From Streptomyces tanashiensis (GTDB taxonomy: Bacteria; Actinomycetota; Actinomycetes; Streptomycetales; Streptomycetaceae), in contig NZ_BMRZ01000002.1 of NCBI RefSeq assembly GCF_014648895.1, forward strand, positions 744,001 through 808,000: a DNA stretch of 64,000 nucleotides. Reading direction: 5' to 3'. The translations under genes were made by a program, and so were the position numbers. The notes under the pieces were generated by a model, which saw only the letters and a list, made by a program, of their open reading frames with translations, was not told the origin of the DNA and searched no databases. Each line of letters opens with the position of its first letter. Within the stretch, counting starts at the first letter, position 1. Of the stretch, positions 36,203 to 44,491 are shown one piece after another.

Positions 36203-36649
36203 CTAGGCAGGCGCCGGCTCCGTCGTCGTGCGCCGTCGGTGGTAGTGCACGGTGACCGCGGCCAGGAGCGGGCCCCAGAGGAGCAGCGGCGCGTACAGGA
36301 CGTTCATCAGCCATATGCCCCAGGTGGAGCCTTCCATCTCGGCGTGGAACGTCGTGTAGACGTACAGGACGCCGTACGTCGTCGTCGCGAGGGCGCCGAA
36401 CGCGGCGGCCGTGGTCGCAGCCAGGACCGGGACGCGTCGGCCTCGGAGGTACGGGATCCAGCGCGGCCAGATCTCGCCCCAGCCCCGCACGAGGCCGAGG
36501 GTGAGGAAGGCAAGCACTTCGGAGGCGACGCTGAGTCCGAGCAGGGCGAGCGACCCCCAGCCCGGGGCGTCCATCACCTCGTACTCGGACCGCGCCAGCC
36601 CGACCGGGATGCCGACGGCGATGGCTAGCCGCCACAGAGCCGACGGCAC
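36203..36649 (-). CDS. Small integral membrane protein
   Basis: 148 aa from a GTG at 36649 with four predicted membrane helices (SLALLGLSVASEVLAFLTLGLV; VPVLAATTAAAFGALATTTYGVLYVYTTF; WLMNVLYAPLLLWGPLLAAVTVHY). The frame stays open and protein-like for about 100 bp upstream (VVTRLFGGVRLVPAP) without a start codon, so the N-terminus may have been cut off. That upstream part is antisense to the equally coding-like 5' part of the next gene. No family recognised. Confidence 0.6.
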   Translation of the reverse strand: MPSALWRLAIAVGIPVGLARSEYEVMDAPGWGSLALLGLSVASEVLAFLTLGLVRGWGEIWPRWIPYLRGRRVPVLAATTAAAFGALATTTYGVLYVYTTFHAEMEGSTWGIWLMNVLYAPLLLWGPLLAAVTVHYHRRRTTTEPAPA

Positions 36650-36718
36650 GTTGGTCAGGGGTCCTCCCGGCGCGGGTACCAGCCGGACGCCGCCGAACAG
36701 GCGCGTTACGACGCCGCC

Positions 36719-37285
36719 GTGCGCACCCAGTCGCGACGGCCCGCGCCGTCACCCGACGAGGAGGTCCTCCTCGGCGGTTCGGACCTGCCCGCGAGCGCCC
36801 GGGAACAGGCGGGCCCGGAGGTCCGGGGCGGCTCCTTCAACGGCAGGAAGATCCCCGCAGGGGGCTGCTTCGGCCAGGCCCGGACGACTCTCGGCAGCCA
36901 GTCGCGGGGCGTCTCCCCACTCGTGGAGCAGCTCAACTTCGCCTCCTACGAGGCCTCCCTGTCCGACCCCGCCGTCACCGAGGTCTTCGGCCTGTGGTCC
37001 AGGTGCATGCGGGAGAAGGGATACTCCTACGCCGCGCCGATGGACGCCGACGCTGACCCCCGATTCCGCCCCGATCCCCGGCGGCGGGTGTCGGAACGGG
37101 AGATCGCGACGGCCGTCGCGGACATCTCCTGCCGGCGCCGCCACCGCGTCGCCGAGATCTGGCACGGCGTCGAAGTCCGCGTCCAGAACGGGTACGTCCG
37201 CGAGAACGCCGCCCGACTGGCCGCCGACCGGAGCACCCTGGACACGGTGATCCGCAACTCCACGAACATCAACGGGCGTTCATGA
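36719..37285 (+). CDS. N-terminally truncated lipoprotein-like protein
   Basis: 188 aa from the GTG at 36719. The sequence resembles the C-terminal two thirds of a Streptomyces lipoprotein family: GGCFGQARTTL, FASYEASLSDPAVTEVFGLW, RCMREKGYSYAAP, REIATAVADISCRRRHRV, with four Cys expected to pair. The usual signal peptide and lipobox are missing. The frame is open and protein-like upstream to about 36628 (RGYQPDAAEQARYDAAV) but has no start, so the 5' end was probably deleted. It may be non-functional. Its stop overlaps the stop of the convergent phosphatase gene. Confidence 0.55.
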   Translation: MRTQSRRPAPSPDEEVLLGGSDLPASAREQAGPEVRGGSFNGRKIPAGGCFGQARTTLGSQSRGVSPLVEQLNFASYEASLSDPAVTEVFGLWSRCMREKGYSYAAPMDADADPRFRPDPRRRVSEREIATAVADISCRRRHRVAEIWHGVEVRVQNGYVRENAARLAADRSTLDTVIRNSTNINGRS

Positions 37286-37717
37286 GGCGGAGGTGAAGGC
37301 ACGCACGTAGCGGCGCTGCCAGGGTGTCTCGACGGCGTGCCGGTCGTAGTGGCGGCGGACGTAGGCCACAGCCTCGTCCGGCGGGACGCCGTCGAGGACG
37401 GCGAGACAGGCGAGCGCGGTGCCGGTGCGGCCCCGCCCGCCGCCGCAGGCGACCTCGACCCGCTCGGCGGCCGCCCGCTCCCAGGCCTCGGCGAGGACGC
37501 TGCGGGCTGCGTCACGGTCGGCGGGGAGCCGGAAGTCGGGCCACCGCAGCCAGACCGACGGCCACGGGGTCTCGGGCGGCTGCCGGCCGAGCAGGTGGAC
37601 GGCGAAGGCGGGCACGGGCCCCTCGGGCAGGGGACGGCGCAGAGCACGCCCGCGCACCAGCCGCCCGGAGGGCAACCGCAGCACACCGGGGGCGTCGATC
37701 GGCCAGGGGTCGGTCAT
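37280..37717 (-). CDS. Protein-tyrosine-phosphatase-like protein
   Basis: 145 aa. It has the Cys-x5-Arg phosphate-binding loop ACGGGRGRTGTALA (Cys about residue 89, Arg 95), flanked by the helix CLAVLDGVPPDEAVAYVRRHY, the pattern of dual-specificity or tyrosine phosphatases; the WPDFRLPAD segment could supply the general-acid Asp. ATG at 37717 gives the natural opening MTDPWPIDAPGVLRLPSGR. It lies 77 bp downstream of the large kinase gene on the same strand and could antagonise the two kinases of the adjacent cluster (inference). Confidence 0.75.
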   Translation of the reverse strand: MTDPWPIDAPGVLRLPSGRLVRGRALRRPLPEGPVPAFAVHLLGRQPPETPWPSVWLRWPDFRLPADRDAARSVLAEAWERAAAERVEVACGGGRGRTGTALACLAVLDGVPPDEAVAYVRRHYDRHAVETPWQRRYVRAFTSAS

Positions 37718-37794
37718 CGCGCCACCGTACAGGCCTGCGGACGGTCTCAGGAAAGCGTTCCCTGGTGGATGTGCCCCGAGAAGCACGCTCCGCG

Positions 37795-40700
37795 TCAACC
37801 GCGGCGCTCCCTGACGAAACGGAGCGTCTCGGCCGTCCGCCGGTCCCAGTGCGGTGCCTGGAGCGGGCGGATACGTTCCGCGCACTGCCGCATCTCCTGG
37901 ACGATCGCTTCCGCTCCGGCATCGTCCCCTTCCGCGGTGCGCGCGGCCGCCCATCCCACGTAGGCCTCGAGCCAGGGTTCGGCGAACTCGTCTCGCTTGC
38001 GTTCCCACCGCAGGATGCGAAAACTGTCCACCGCCGTGCGGAATCCCCGCTCCGCGGCCCCTCCACGGCCGCATCGAAGGGAATACAGGCCAAGGAGATG
38101 ACCACTCCTTCCCTTGAGCCACTCGACTTCGTCGCCGGGGAACTTCCGTGCCAGCCAGGCGACTTCGCCGCCGTTCATCTCCAACAGAACGCTGGCCTCC
38201 ATCGGATGGCCGGCGCCGGCGAGCTCTGCTGCCGTGGAGTGGACGGATTCGTGCCAGGCCAGGTGGCCCTTCATGTCGTCGGGGCCGGAATCGAGCGTTC
38301 TCCGCAGGTCCGCGAGCTGGTCGGAGCAGAGACGGACGAATCGGTCCCTCCATTGCGCGCCGGTGGGTTGCTCACCGGAGGCGTCTTCCCCCACGATCCC
38401 GAAGGAGGAATCAGCCTCTTCCCGAGCGGCGACCTCCAATGCCACGTCCGTGTCGGGGAGTTCTCGATAGGCCCGTATCGCCTTCTCCGACTGGAGCGCC
38501 GCGTCCTCAAGTGCGCCGATCCGCGTCAGGGCGGAGACCCACGCCATCCTCGCCCTGATCGCCTCCAGTCTGAGCTCGGTACGGCCTCGGGCAATGAGCT
38601 GCTCGTACTGGATCACGGACATGCGCGCGGCCTCGGCACCCTCGTCGGCGAGACCGTAGCGAATCCGGGCCGCGGCCACCCGGTGGAACCCGTCCGCCAG
38701 GTCCGGAGCGCCGAGCACTCCTCTCCACACGTAGTGCTCGATCACAGCCGATGTGGCCTCACGCACCTCCAACACTGAGCGGTAGGCGTCCCGGTCCGCG
38801 TGGATGTTTCCGATGGTCTGCAGGGTGAGGATGCGCATCCGCACCTCGGGACGTCCCTCCGAATCGGGCAATGCGTCGAGGGCGCCCCGACACCAGCGGA
38901 GTGCCTCGTCGAGCCGGCCGCGCCGTCGGAGCAGCACCGCTCGGTTCCGGTAGAGGCCGGCCTTGGTCACGCCGCCACCACCCCCCGCCGGGTACCGGGG
39001 ATCGTCGACGATGCGGAGGCCCTCCTCCGTCCATGAGTCGGCCTCGTCAAGACGTCCCAGGTCCTTGAGAATCTGAGCGAGGGTGCGCAGCGCCTCGGCA
39101 AGGGCTTGACCGCGCACTCGCACTCCGTCCCTCTCGACGGCCAGGCGCCACATGTCGACCGCTCGCTGCGCCGGGCGAAGAGCGAGCTCCGAGCCTTCGA
39201 GCGTCCCGATCAGGTGCGCTTCATGGCTGTACGCCTGAGCGAGCTGCGAGGTCAGTTCGGACCGACCGTCGCGCAGCACTGCCCCCGCCAGGAACCCGGA
39301 TGCCTGGTGGTAGCACGACAGGGCATCGTGGATCCGTCCCTTGCGTTCCGTGCACCACCCCAGCAGGAAGAACGCACGCCCCAGTTCCCCTGCGCAGGAA
39401 TGCAGTCCGGCACGGATGAGGGGGGTCAACAGCTTCGCCGCCCTCAGGGCGTACGTACACCCCGTATCAGAGTCGGACGGGCGGCGTTCGGCCCGCTCGA
39501 GCCAGAGCGAGGCACGCACTGCCTGCAGATCCGGACGCTCCGCTGTGTCGAATGTCGCCAACAGACGATCGGCACGGACCCACAGCTCCGCGGCCCGATC
39601 GCCGGCACCTTGCGCCTCCAGACGGCCGGCGAGGCTCGCGACGACCTTGGCCTCGTGCTCCTCGTTGCCCGCCCCGTGGCAGACCCTGAGGGACGCCACG
39701 TACAGCGACTCGGCCTCCTCGATGTCGCCCACCGTGTTCGCCTTGGTCAGCAGAGCCATGCCGAGCACGCTGTTCGCCCCGGTCCCGTCGTTCAGGGCCT
39801 TCGAGGCCTCGATGGCCTGGTCAGCCACCCGCAGAGACTCCTCGACCTCTCCATCGCGACGCAGCAGGATCGCAAGGCCGTTCAGCATTCTGGGCAGGTC
39901 CTCACGGACCTCCTCCTCCGGAAGACCCTCCAGGACGCGAACCGAGGTGCGAAGGAACGCGATGGCACCGGCCAGATCCCCCAGCTCGGACTGGATCTCG
40001 CTCATGCCCGCCGCACACCTGGCGCGCATGATCCCGAGGTCCGGTCGGGCTCCGTCGGGTATCTCCGCCATGACCCGCCACGCCTCGGACAGCCCCCGCA
40101 GGTCCTCGAGGAGTCGGGCTTTGTGGGATCCCGAGCCACTGGGCCAGTGGGCGACGGCCGCGTTCTCGTCCAACCCGGCCGTGGTGTAGGCGTAGCGGAG
40201 GAACTCCTCGGGATGGGGAAGCCTCGCTCCGGTCTCAGAGTGGCGTGTGCCCCTCTGCCCCTGGTGCGAGGACATCAGCGACGGCCGGGGCGGCGCGTCG
40301 CCCGCGGGCCATGGCCCCGTCTCCTGCTCCGCGATGTCACGTATGAGTGCGGCCAACTGGCGCAGCGACGCGGGTCGGGCCTGCGGCTCCTCGTGGAAAC
40401 AGGTCGCCAGCAGCTCGGCCAGACTCACCGGTATGGGCAAGGAGTTGGCGGTCATGCGTGCGCGGCAGGCCTCCTTCAGGACCAGTGGAGCGACGGCCCC
40501 GTGCGGCCACGTCCGCTCTCCCACGAGCATTTCGAGCAGGGTGAGCGCCCAGCTCCACACGTCCGCCGCCGGTCCTGCCGGCAGTCCGTCGCACTGTTCG
40601 GGCGACGCGTAGGCGGGGCTGTGGCCCTGTGGCCGCGGTGTCGTCAGACCGGGCAGATGCTCGTACTCGGGCATCAACTCCCTACTGAGCGCGACCTTCA

Positions 40701-41292
40701 TCGCTCGGAGCTGCTTCGGGTCCACGCGTGGGTCGTCGACGATGTAGTCGACGACCTTCCGCAGCTCGGTTCTCAGCCGCATGCTCTCCTGTGGGATGTC
40801 CGCGAGGCCGAAGTCGGTGAGCTTCGCGGCGTCGTCCGCGTCGAACAGGATGTTGTCCGGCTTGACGTCGAGGTGCAGGAGCCCGGTCGCGTGGGCGGCG
40901 TCGAGCCCGTAGGCCACCTGGGCCGCCACGACGAGGATCCTGCGCAGGGTGGCCACGGCATCGTCGTCGTACAGTCGTCCGGAGCGGATCCGTTCCGCCA
41001 GGGAGCCGCCGGGCACGAACTCGCTGAAGACGACCAGTTGGTCTCCCACGGTCCGTGTGAAGCGGCATGCGGTGATGTGCGGGTGGGTGGGCAACTGGAT
41101 CCAGCGCTGCGCTTCCGCGATCAGGTGTCCCTGCTGTTCGAGATCGTCGCTGTGCAGTCGCTTGGCCGCATACCGCTCCCCCGACCTCTGGCTCCGTACC
41201 AGCGCCACGTGGCCGAAGCCTCCCGCCCCCAGGACACGTTCGACGGTGAACTCCCTCAGCACCGTGGTGCCGGGTTCCCAGTCAGCGCGCAT
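37795..41292 (-). CDS. Ser/Thr protein kinase with long TPR-like C-terminal region
   Basis: 1165 aa, no membrane segment. Residues 10-290 are a Hanks-type kinase: Gly loop VLGAGGFGHVALV, VAIK-type Lys in YAAKRL, catalytic loop LLHLDVKPDNILF (His-Leu-Asp in place of His-Arg-Asp) and LTDFGLAD. Residues 350-1150 are all-helical repeats in TPR-like pairs (LDEALRWCRGALDALPDSEGRPE; AGNEEHEAKVVASLAGRLEAQGAGDRAAELWVRADRL). It is probably a scaffolded kinase that senses or recruits partners through its repeats. Its ATG overlaps the stop of the upstream kinase gene by 11 bp, so the kinases are made together. Confidence 0.9.
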   Translation of the reverse strand: MRADWEPGTTVLREFTVERVLGAGGFGHVALVRSQRSGERYAAKRLHSDDLEQQGHLIAEAQRWIQLPTHPHITACRFTRTVGDQLVVFSEFVPGGSLAERIRSGRLYDDDAVATLRRILVVAAQVAYGLDAAHATGLLHLDVKPDNILFDADDAAKLTDFGLADIPQESMRLRTELRKVVDYIVDDPRVDPKQLRAMKVALSRELMPEYEHLPGLTTPRPQGHSPAYASPEQCDGLPAGPAADVWSWALTLLEMLVGERTWPHGAVAPLVLKEACRARMTANSLPIPVSLAELLATCFHEEPQARPASLRQLAALIRDIAEQETGPWPAGDAPPRPSLMSSHQGQRGTRHSETGARLPHPEEFLRYAYTTAGLDENAAVAHWPSGSGSHKARLLEDLRGLSEAWRVMAEIPDGARPDLGIMRARCAAGMSEIQSELGDLAGAIAFLRTSVRVLEGLPEEEVREDLPRMLNGLAILLRRDGEVEESLRVADQAIEASKALNDGTGANSVLGMALLTKANTVGDIEEAESLYVASLRVCHGAGNEEHEAKVVASLAGRLEAQGAGDRAAELWVRADRLLATFDTAERPDLQAVRASLWLERAERRPSDSDTGCTYALRAAKLLTPLIRAGLHSCAGELGRAFFLLGWCTERKGRIHDALSCYHQASGFLAGAVLRDGRSELTSQLAQAYSHEAHLIGTLEGSELALRPAQRAVDMWRLAVERDGVRVRGQALAEALRTLAQILKDLGRLDEADSWTEEGLRIVDDPRYPAGGGGGVTKAGLYRNRAVLLRRRGRLDEALRWCRGALDALPDSEGRPEVRMRILTLQTIGNIHADRDAYRSVLEVREATSAVIEHYVWRGVLGAPDLADGFHRVAAARIRYGLADEGAEAARMSVIQYEQLIARGRTELRLEAIRARMAWVSALTRIGALEDAALQSEKAIRAYRELPDTDVALEVAAREEADSSFGIVGEDASGEQPTGAQWRDRFVRLCSDQLADLRRTLDSGPDDMKGHLAWHESVHSTAAELAGAGHPMEASVLLEMNGGEVAWLARKFPGDEVEWLKGRSGHLLGLYSLRCGRGGAAERGFRTAVDSFRILRWERKRDEFAEPWLEAYVGWAAARTAEGDDAGAEAIVQEMRQCAERIRPLQAPHWDRRTAETLRFVRERRG

Positions 41293-42163
41293 GACCGGAC
41301 CTGCTCTTCCGGGCGGGCAGGGCCCTCAACTCGACGGCCAGTTGCTCGGCCGTGGAGAACATCCTGTCCGGCTCGTCCGTGAGGGCCCGGTCCAGCAGGG
41401 CGCCGAGGTCCTCCGGCAGCGCAACGCCTCGGTCGCGCGCCGGGACCGCCAAGGCTGTGGTGACGGTCAGCCAGGGGTTGCGACCGGGGGTGAAATCGCG
41501 CGGTGTGTGACCGGTGACGACGAAGTAGAGGGATGCGGCGGCCGACCAGACGTCGACGGGCGGCTTGGCGTACTTGTAGTTGACGACCTGCACGCGTGGC
41601 ATGAACGCCGGTGTTCCCGCGACCGCGCCGGTCTGCGTGAGGCCGCTCGTTCCGGCGGCCTGGTAGGCCTTGGCCAGTCCGAAGTCGGCGACTTTGGCCA
41701 CAGGTCCGCCGTCGGGGCCGCGGGTCAGCAGGATGTTCTGCGGCTTGATGTCACGGTGCACGGTCGCGCCCCAGGCATGGGCGTACGTGAGGGCGTCGAG
41801 CACCTGCAGGAAGAGCGGTACCGCTTCCTCGACGGGCATCGGTCCGTCCGCCGCGACGCGGTCCATAAGGGAGCCGCCGTCGCACAGTTCCATGACGAAG
41901 TAGGACAAGGAGCTCGTCCGGCCGATGTCGTCCACCCGGACGATGTGGGGATGGCGCAGCCGTCCGCACATCCGGATCTCGCGCTCGAACAGCGCGGTGA
42001 CGTCCGGGGAGGGAGCGGGCATCGGGATGTGGACGGCCTTGAGTGCGCGGCGCCGGCCCGTCGTGGGTTCCACGGCCTCGTACACGACGCCCATCCCGCC
42101 CCGGCCCAGCTCCTTCCGGAGCACCCACCCGGGGATGTCGGGAAGCCGGCTCTCCTCGTCCAT
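41282..42163 (-). CDS. Ser/Thr protein kinase (PknB-like, soluble)
   Basis: 293-aa stand-alone kinase domain: Gly loop ELGRGGMGVVYEAV, ALKAV Lys, catalytic loop TVHRDIKPQNILL, DFG in VADFGLAKAY, activation segment with several Ser/Thr (GTSGLTQTGAVAGTPAFMP). Unlike PknB it has no membrane helix or extracellular domain. The APE position reads MPR (AFMPRVQ), a change in the anchoring Glu. ATG at 42163 (MDEESRLPDIPGWVLRKEL) is chosen over a longer non-homologous extension. It is divergent from the EAD1-trypsin gene. Confidence 0.9.
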   Translation of the reverse strand: MDEESRLPDIPGWVLRKELGRGGMGVVYEAVEPTTGRRRALKAVHIPMPAPSPDVTALFEREIRMCGRLRHPHIVRVDDIGRTSSLSYFVMELCDGGSLMDRVAADGPMPVEEAVPLFLQVLDALTYAHAWGATVHRDIKPQNILLTRGPDGGPVAKVADFGLAKAYQAAGTSGLTQTGAVAGTPAFMPRVQVVNYKYAKPPVDVWSAAASLYFVVTGHTPRDFTPGRNPWLTVTTALAVPARDRGVALPEDLGALLDRALTDEPDRMFSTAEQLAVELRALPARKSRSGHAR

Positions 42164-42371
42164 GACACCACCGTCCCGGCCCCGGTCGACGTGCGGGTCG
42201 TTCCCCTGACTCCGCTCCGCCCCCTCCCTCCATGCTCCTCCGGCGACGCCTCGACCGCATCGGAGGAGCACGAGCTGAAGACGTTCACACGTTCTAAAAT
42301 GGTGGTTGTGGGGCGTGGTGCGCCGCGCGCGGGTGCGCGGGTGGCGACAGGCCTGGTGGTGGAGGACGCTC
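42164..42371. promoter_or_regulatory. Divergent promoter region of the kinase/EAD cluster
   Basis: 208 bp between the first kinase gene (minus) and the EAD1-trypsin gene (plus). A TAAAAT box at 42294-42299 is an unusually AT-rich -10-like element reading toward the protease. No convincing dyad was seen. Both halves of the cluster are presumably expressed from here. Confidence 0.45.
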
Positions 42372-43406
42372 ATGACGCACTTCCTCGACACGCTTCCCTT
42401 CGACTGGACGCGCCCGGCAGCCCGCGAGCTGAGGGACTATCTGAGCGACACGTACTTTCGCGAGGACAGTGTCATCATCCTGGTGACGCAGGCCGGGATA
42501 CCGCCGGGGACGATCGGCTGGGGAAGGCCGATGTCCCTGGTGTGGCACGACCTGATCGAGACGGCCCGGAAGCAGGACAGGCTGCGAGCGCTCCTCGCTC
42601 AGATCTCGGCCGGTGCCGACAGCGCGGTGGCGATCCGTCTGCAGGAGCTCATGCAGGCGGAACCGGTCGTGGAGGCGCCGACACCGTCGGCGGCGGCGGG
42701 CGTCTGGAAGGACTTCAGCGACCCGGATTCCCGGGAGCGCCAGATGTTCGCGGAGTACTCCCTGCTCGACGTGGCGTTCCTCCGGCGCGGGGTGGAACTC
42801 GCACCGTCCGTGGCGAGGCTGCTGGTGACCCTTCCCAGCGGGCGCTACTACGGCACGGCGTTCCGCATCGGAACGGACGTGCTGCTCACCAACCACCACG
42901 TGCTCTTCGACGACTACCACGGGGGCGAACCGGCCACTCGGGTCGAGGGCTGGTTCGGATACGAGCGGGACCTCGCCGGGCGCGACCTGACCCACACGGT
43001 GGTGATGGGGAGGCCCGAGACCATCCAGGGGGTGCGAGCGTACGACTGGGCCGTCATCAGGACCGACTCCCCCATCCCCGGAGACCCTCCGGCGATCCCG
43101 CTCGACGCCGCCGCCGAGGTCTCCGCCGGGGACCGGGTCTACATCATCCAGCACCCCAGCGGAGGGCAGAAGAAGATCGGCGTGCACCACAACGTCGTGC
43201 GGCACGCGGACGACGACGTCGTCCAGTACTGGACCGATACGGAGAGCGGTTCCTCGGGTTCCCCCGTGTTCGACGAGAACTGGCGCCTCGTCGCACTCCA
43301 CCACCGCTGGGTGCGTTGTGGCGCCGCCGGGGCGCGGGAGTACCGCAACCAGGGCGTCCGGATCGAGCGCGTGCGCGACGGACTGACGGCCGCCGGGGTG
43401 CTGTGA
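42372..43406 (+). CDS. EAD1 plus trypsin-like serine protease
   Basis: 344 aa. Residues 10-95 are an effector-associated domain of the EAD1 type (RELRDYLSDTYFREDSVIILVTQAGIPPGTIGWG, VWHDLIETARKQDRLRALL), a helical adaptor known from predicted conflict systems. Residues 150-330 are a trypsin-fold protease with a complete triad: His176 (LLTNHHVLF), Asp225 (AYDWAVIRTD) and Ser295 (GSSGSPVFD). There is no signal peptide, so the protease is cytosolic and must be kept silent until triggered. The next gene starts within 10 bp and carries its own EAD1, consistent with recruitment by EAD-EAD contact. Confidence 0.88.
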   Translation: MTHFLDTLPFDWTRPAARELRDYLSDTYFREDSVIILVTQAGIPPGTIGWGRPMSLVWHDLIETARKQDRLRALLAQISAGADSAVAIRLQELMQAEPVVEAPTPSAAAGVWKDFSDPDSRERQMFAEYSLLDVAFLRRGVELAPSVARLLVTLPSGRYYGTAFRIGTDVLLTNHHVLFDDYHGGEPATRVEGWFGYERDLAGRDLTHTVVMGRPETIQGVRAYDWAVIRTDSPIPGDPPAIPLDAAAEVSAGDRVYIIQHPSGGQKKIGVHHNVVRHADDDVVQYWTDTESGSSGSPVFDENWRLVALHHRWVRCGAAGAREYRNQGVRIERVRDGLTAAGVL

Positions 43407-43414
43407 GGGCGGCG

Positions 43415-44491
43415 ATGAACATTCTGGACCAGCGGGTGTTCCCGTTCGGCGACGACGACGGGCGAGAGCTGCTGGCCGGCCTGCTCAACCTCTACTGGAG
43501 GGCGGACGGCGCGGTCGTCGTGGTCCAAGGGGCGGGGCTGGATCCCGCCGACTACGCGTGGGCCGCCAGCATGGCGGACACGTGGCCCCGGATCCTGGAA
43601 CGCGCCGCCACGAAGGGCCGCCTGCGGGCGCTCGTCACCTACGTGGAAAGCGATCCGAACAGCGCCGCCTTCCCCGTCTTCGGGAGACTCCTGAGGGTTC
43701 CTCCGCAGTCCACTACGGATGCGTTCAGCCTCAGCCTGTTCGGGAGAACGGGATCGAGGGCCCTGTTCGACCGAGCCACCCTCCGTGCCCACCTCAAGGA
43801 GCTCACCCGCGAGGAGGGAGGGGGTGTGCTGATCCTCACCGGCGACGACGGATGCGGAAAGAGCTACTCCTGGTACTTCATCTCCCATGTGCTCCAGGGA
43901 CTCGGCGTCTCGCCCGTCCTGGTCGACTGCGAACGGTGGGCCGGGACGCCGGCCACACCGGCCGATGTCATGCGGGACATCTGCTACCAGCTCGACTGGC
44001 CGATGCGGGATCCCGTCGTCGACGAGCCGGAGGACACCCAGGCCCGCGTGCAGCTCGCGTGGTTCAAGGGCCGGGTACGTGCGCAGGGCGACGGACTCTG
44101 GATCTTCTTCGACCGCCCGCGGGAGAAGCACCTCACCCCGGCCGCGGTGAGCTTCGTCAAGGAGATCGCCGTCGTGGCCGAACGTCACGAGGTGGGAGCA
44201 GGTCTGCGCGTGGTGCTCGCGGACTTCCACGGGCCGCTCCGGCCCGAGGTCGAGCCGTCCGTGCTGCGCGAACCCATAGCTCCCATCGAGACGTGCCATC
44301 TGAGGGCATTCCTCGAGCGCGTATCGGCAGCCGCCGGTCAGTCGGTCGACGAGGAAGCGGTGACTCTTCTGGTGGAGGAACTACTGGAGCACCGGCCGCT
44401 CCCCTCACCCCCGCCTCTGGGGCAGCTCTCCTCCTATGCCGTGAAGATCGCCCGGGAGACCTTCGGACTTCCGGAGGGTTTCAATGGCTGA
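43415..44491 (+). CDS. EAD1 plus P-loop NTPase
   Basis: 358 aa from the ATG at 43415 (GAGGG 7 nt upstream); a GTG at 43403 overlapping the previous stop is an alternative. Residues 12-92 are a second EAD1 (GRELLAGLLNLYWRADGAVVVVQGAGLDPADYAW, TWPRILERAATKGRLRALV). Residues 105-345 form an AAA/STAND-like P-loop domain: Walker A GDDGCGKS at 143-150 and Walker B in LWIFFDRP near 230. It lacks the long repeat tail of a STAND sensor, so it looks like an adaptor NTPase bridging the protease to the large NTPase downstream. Its last codons overlap the next start. Confidence 0.8.
   Translation: MNILDQRVFPFGDDDGRELLAGLLNLYWRADGAVVVVQGAGLDPADYAWAASMADTWPRILERAATKGRLRALVTYVESDPNSAAFPVFGRLLRVPPQSTTDAFSLSLFGRTGSRALFDRATLRAHLKELTREEGGGVLILTGDDGCGKSYSWYFISHVLQGLGVSPVLVDCERWAGTPATPADVMRDICYQLDWPMRDPVVDEPEDTQARVQLAWFKGRVRAQGDGLWIFFDRPREKHLTPAAVSFVKEIAVVAERHEVGAGLRVVLADFHGPLRPEVEPSVLREPIAPIETCHLRAFLERVSAAAGQSVDEEAVTLLVEELLEHRPLPSPPPLGQLSSYAVKIARETFGLPEGFNG

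Noticed and set aside
36411..37250. A 279-aa plus-strand frame across the membrane-protein/lipoprotein junction
   Set aside because: Residue composition (Pro/Arg/Ser runs) is typical of an out-of-frame reading, and it overlaps the frame with recognisable lipoprotein-like sequence.
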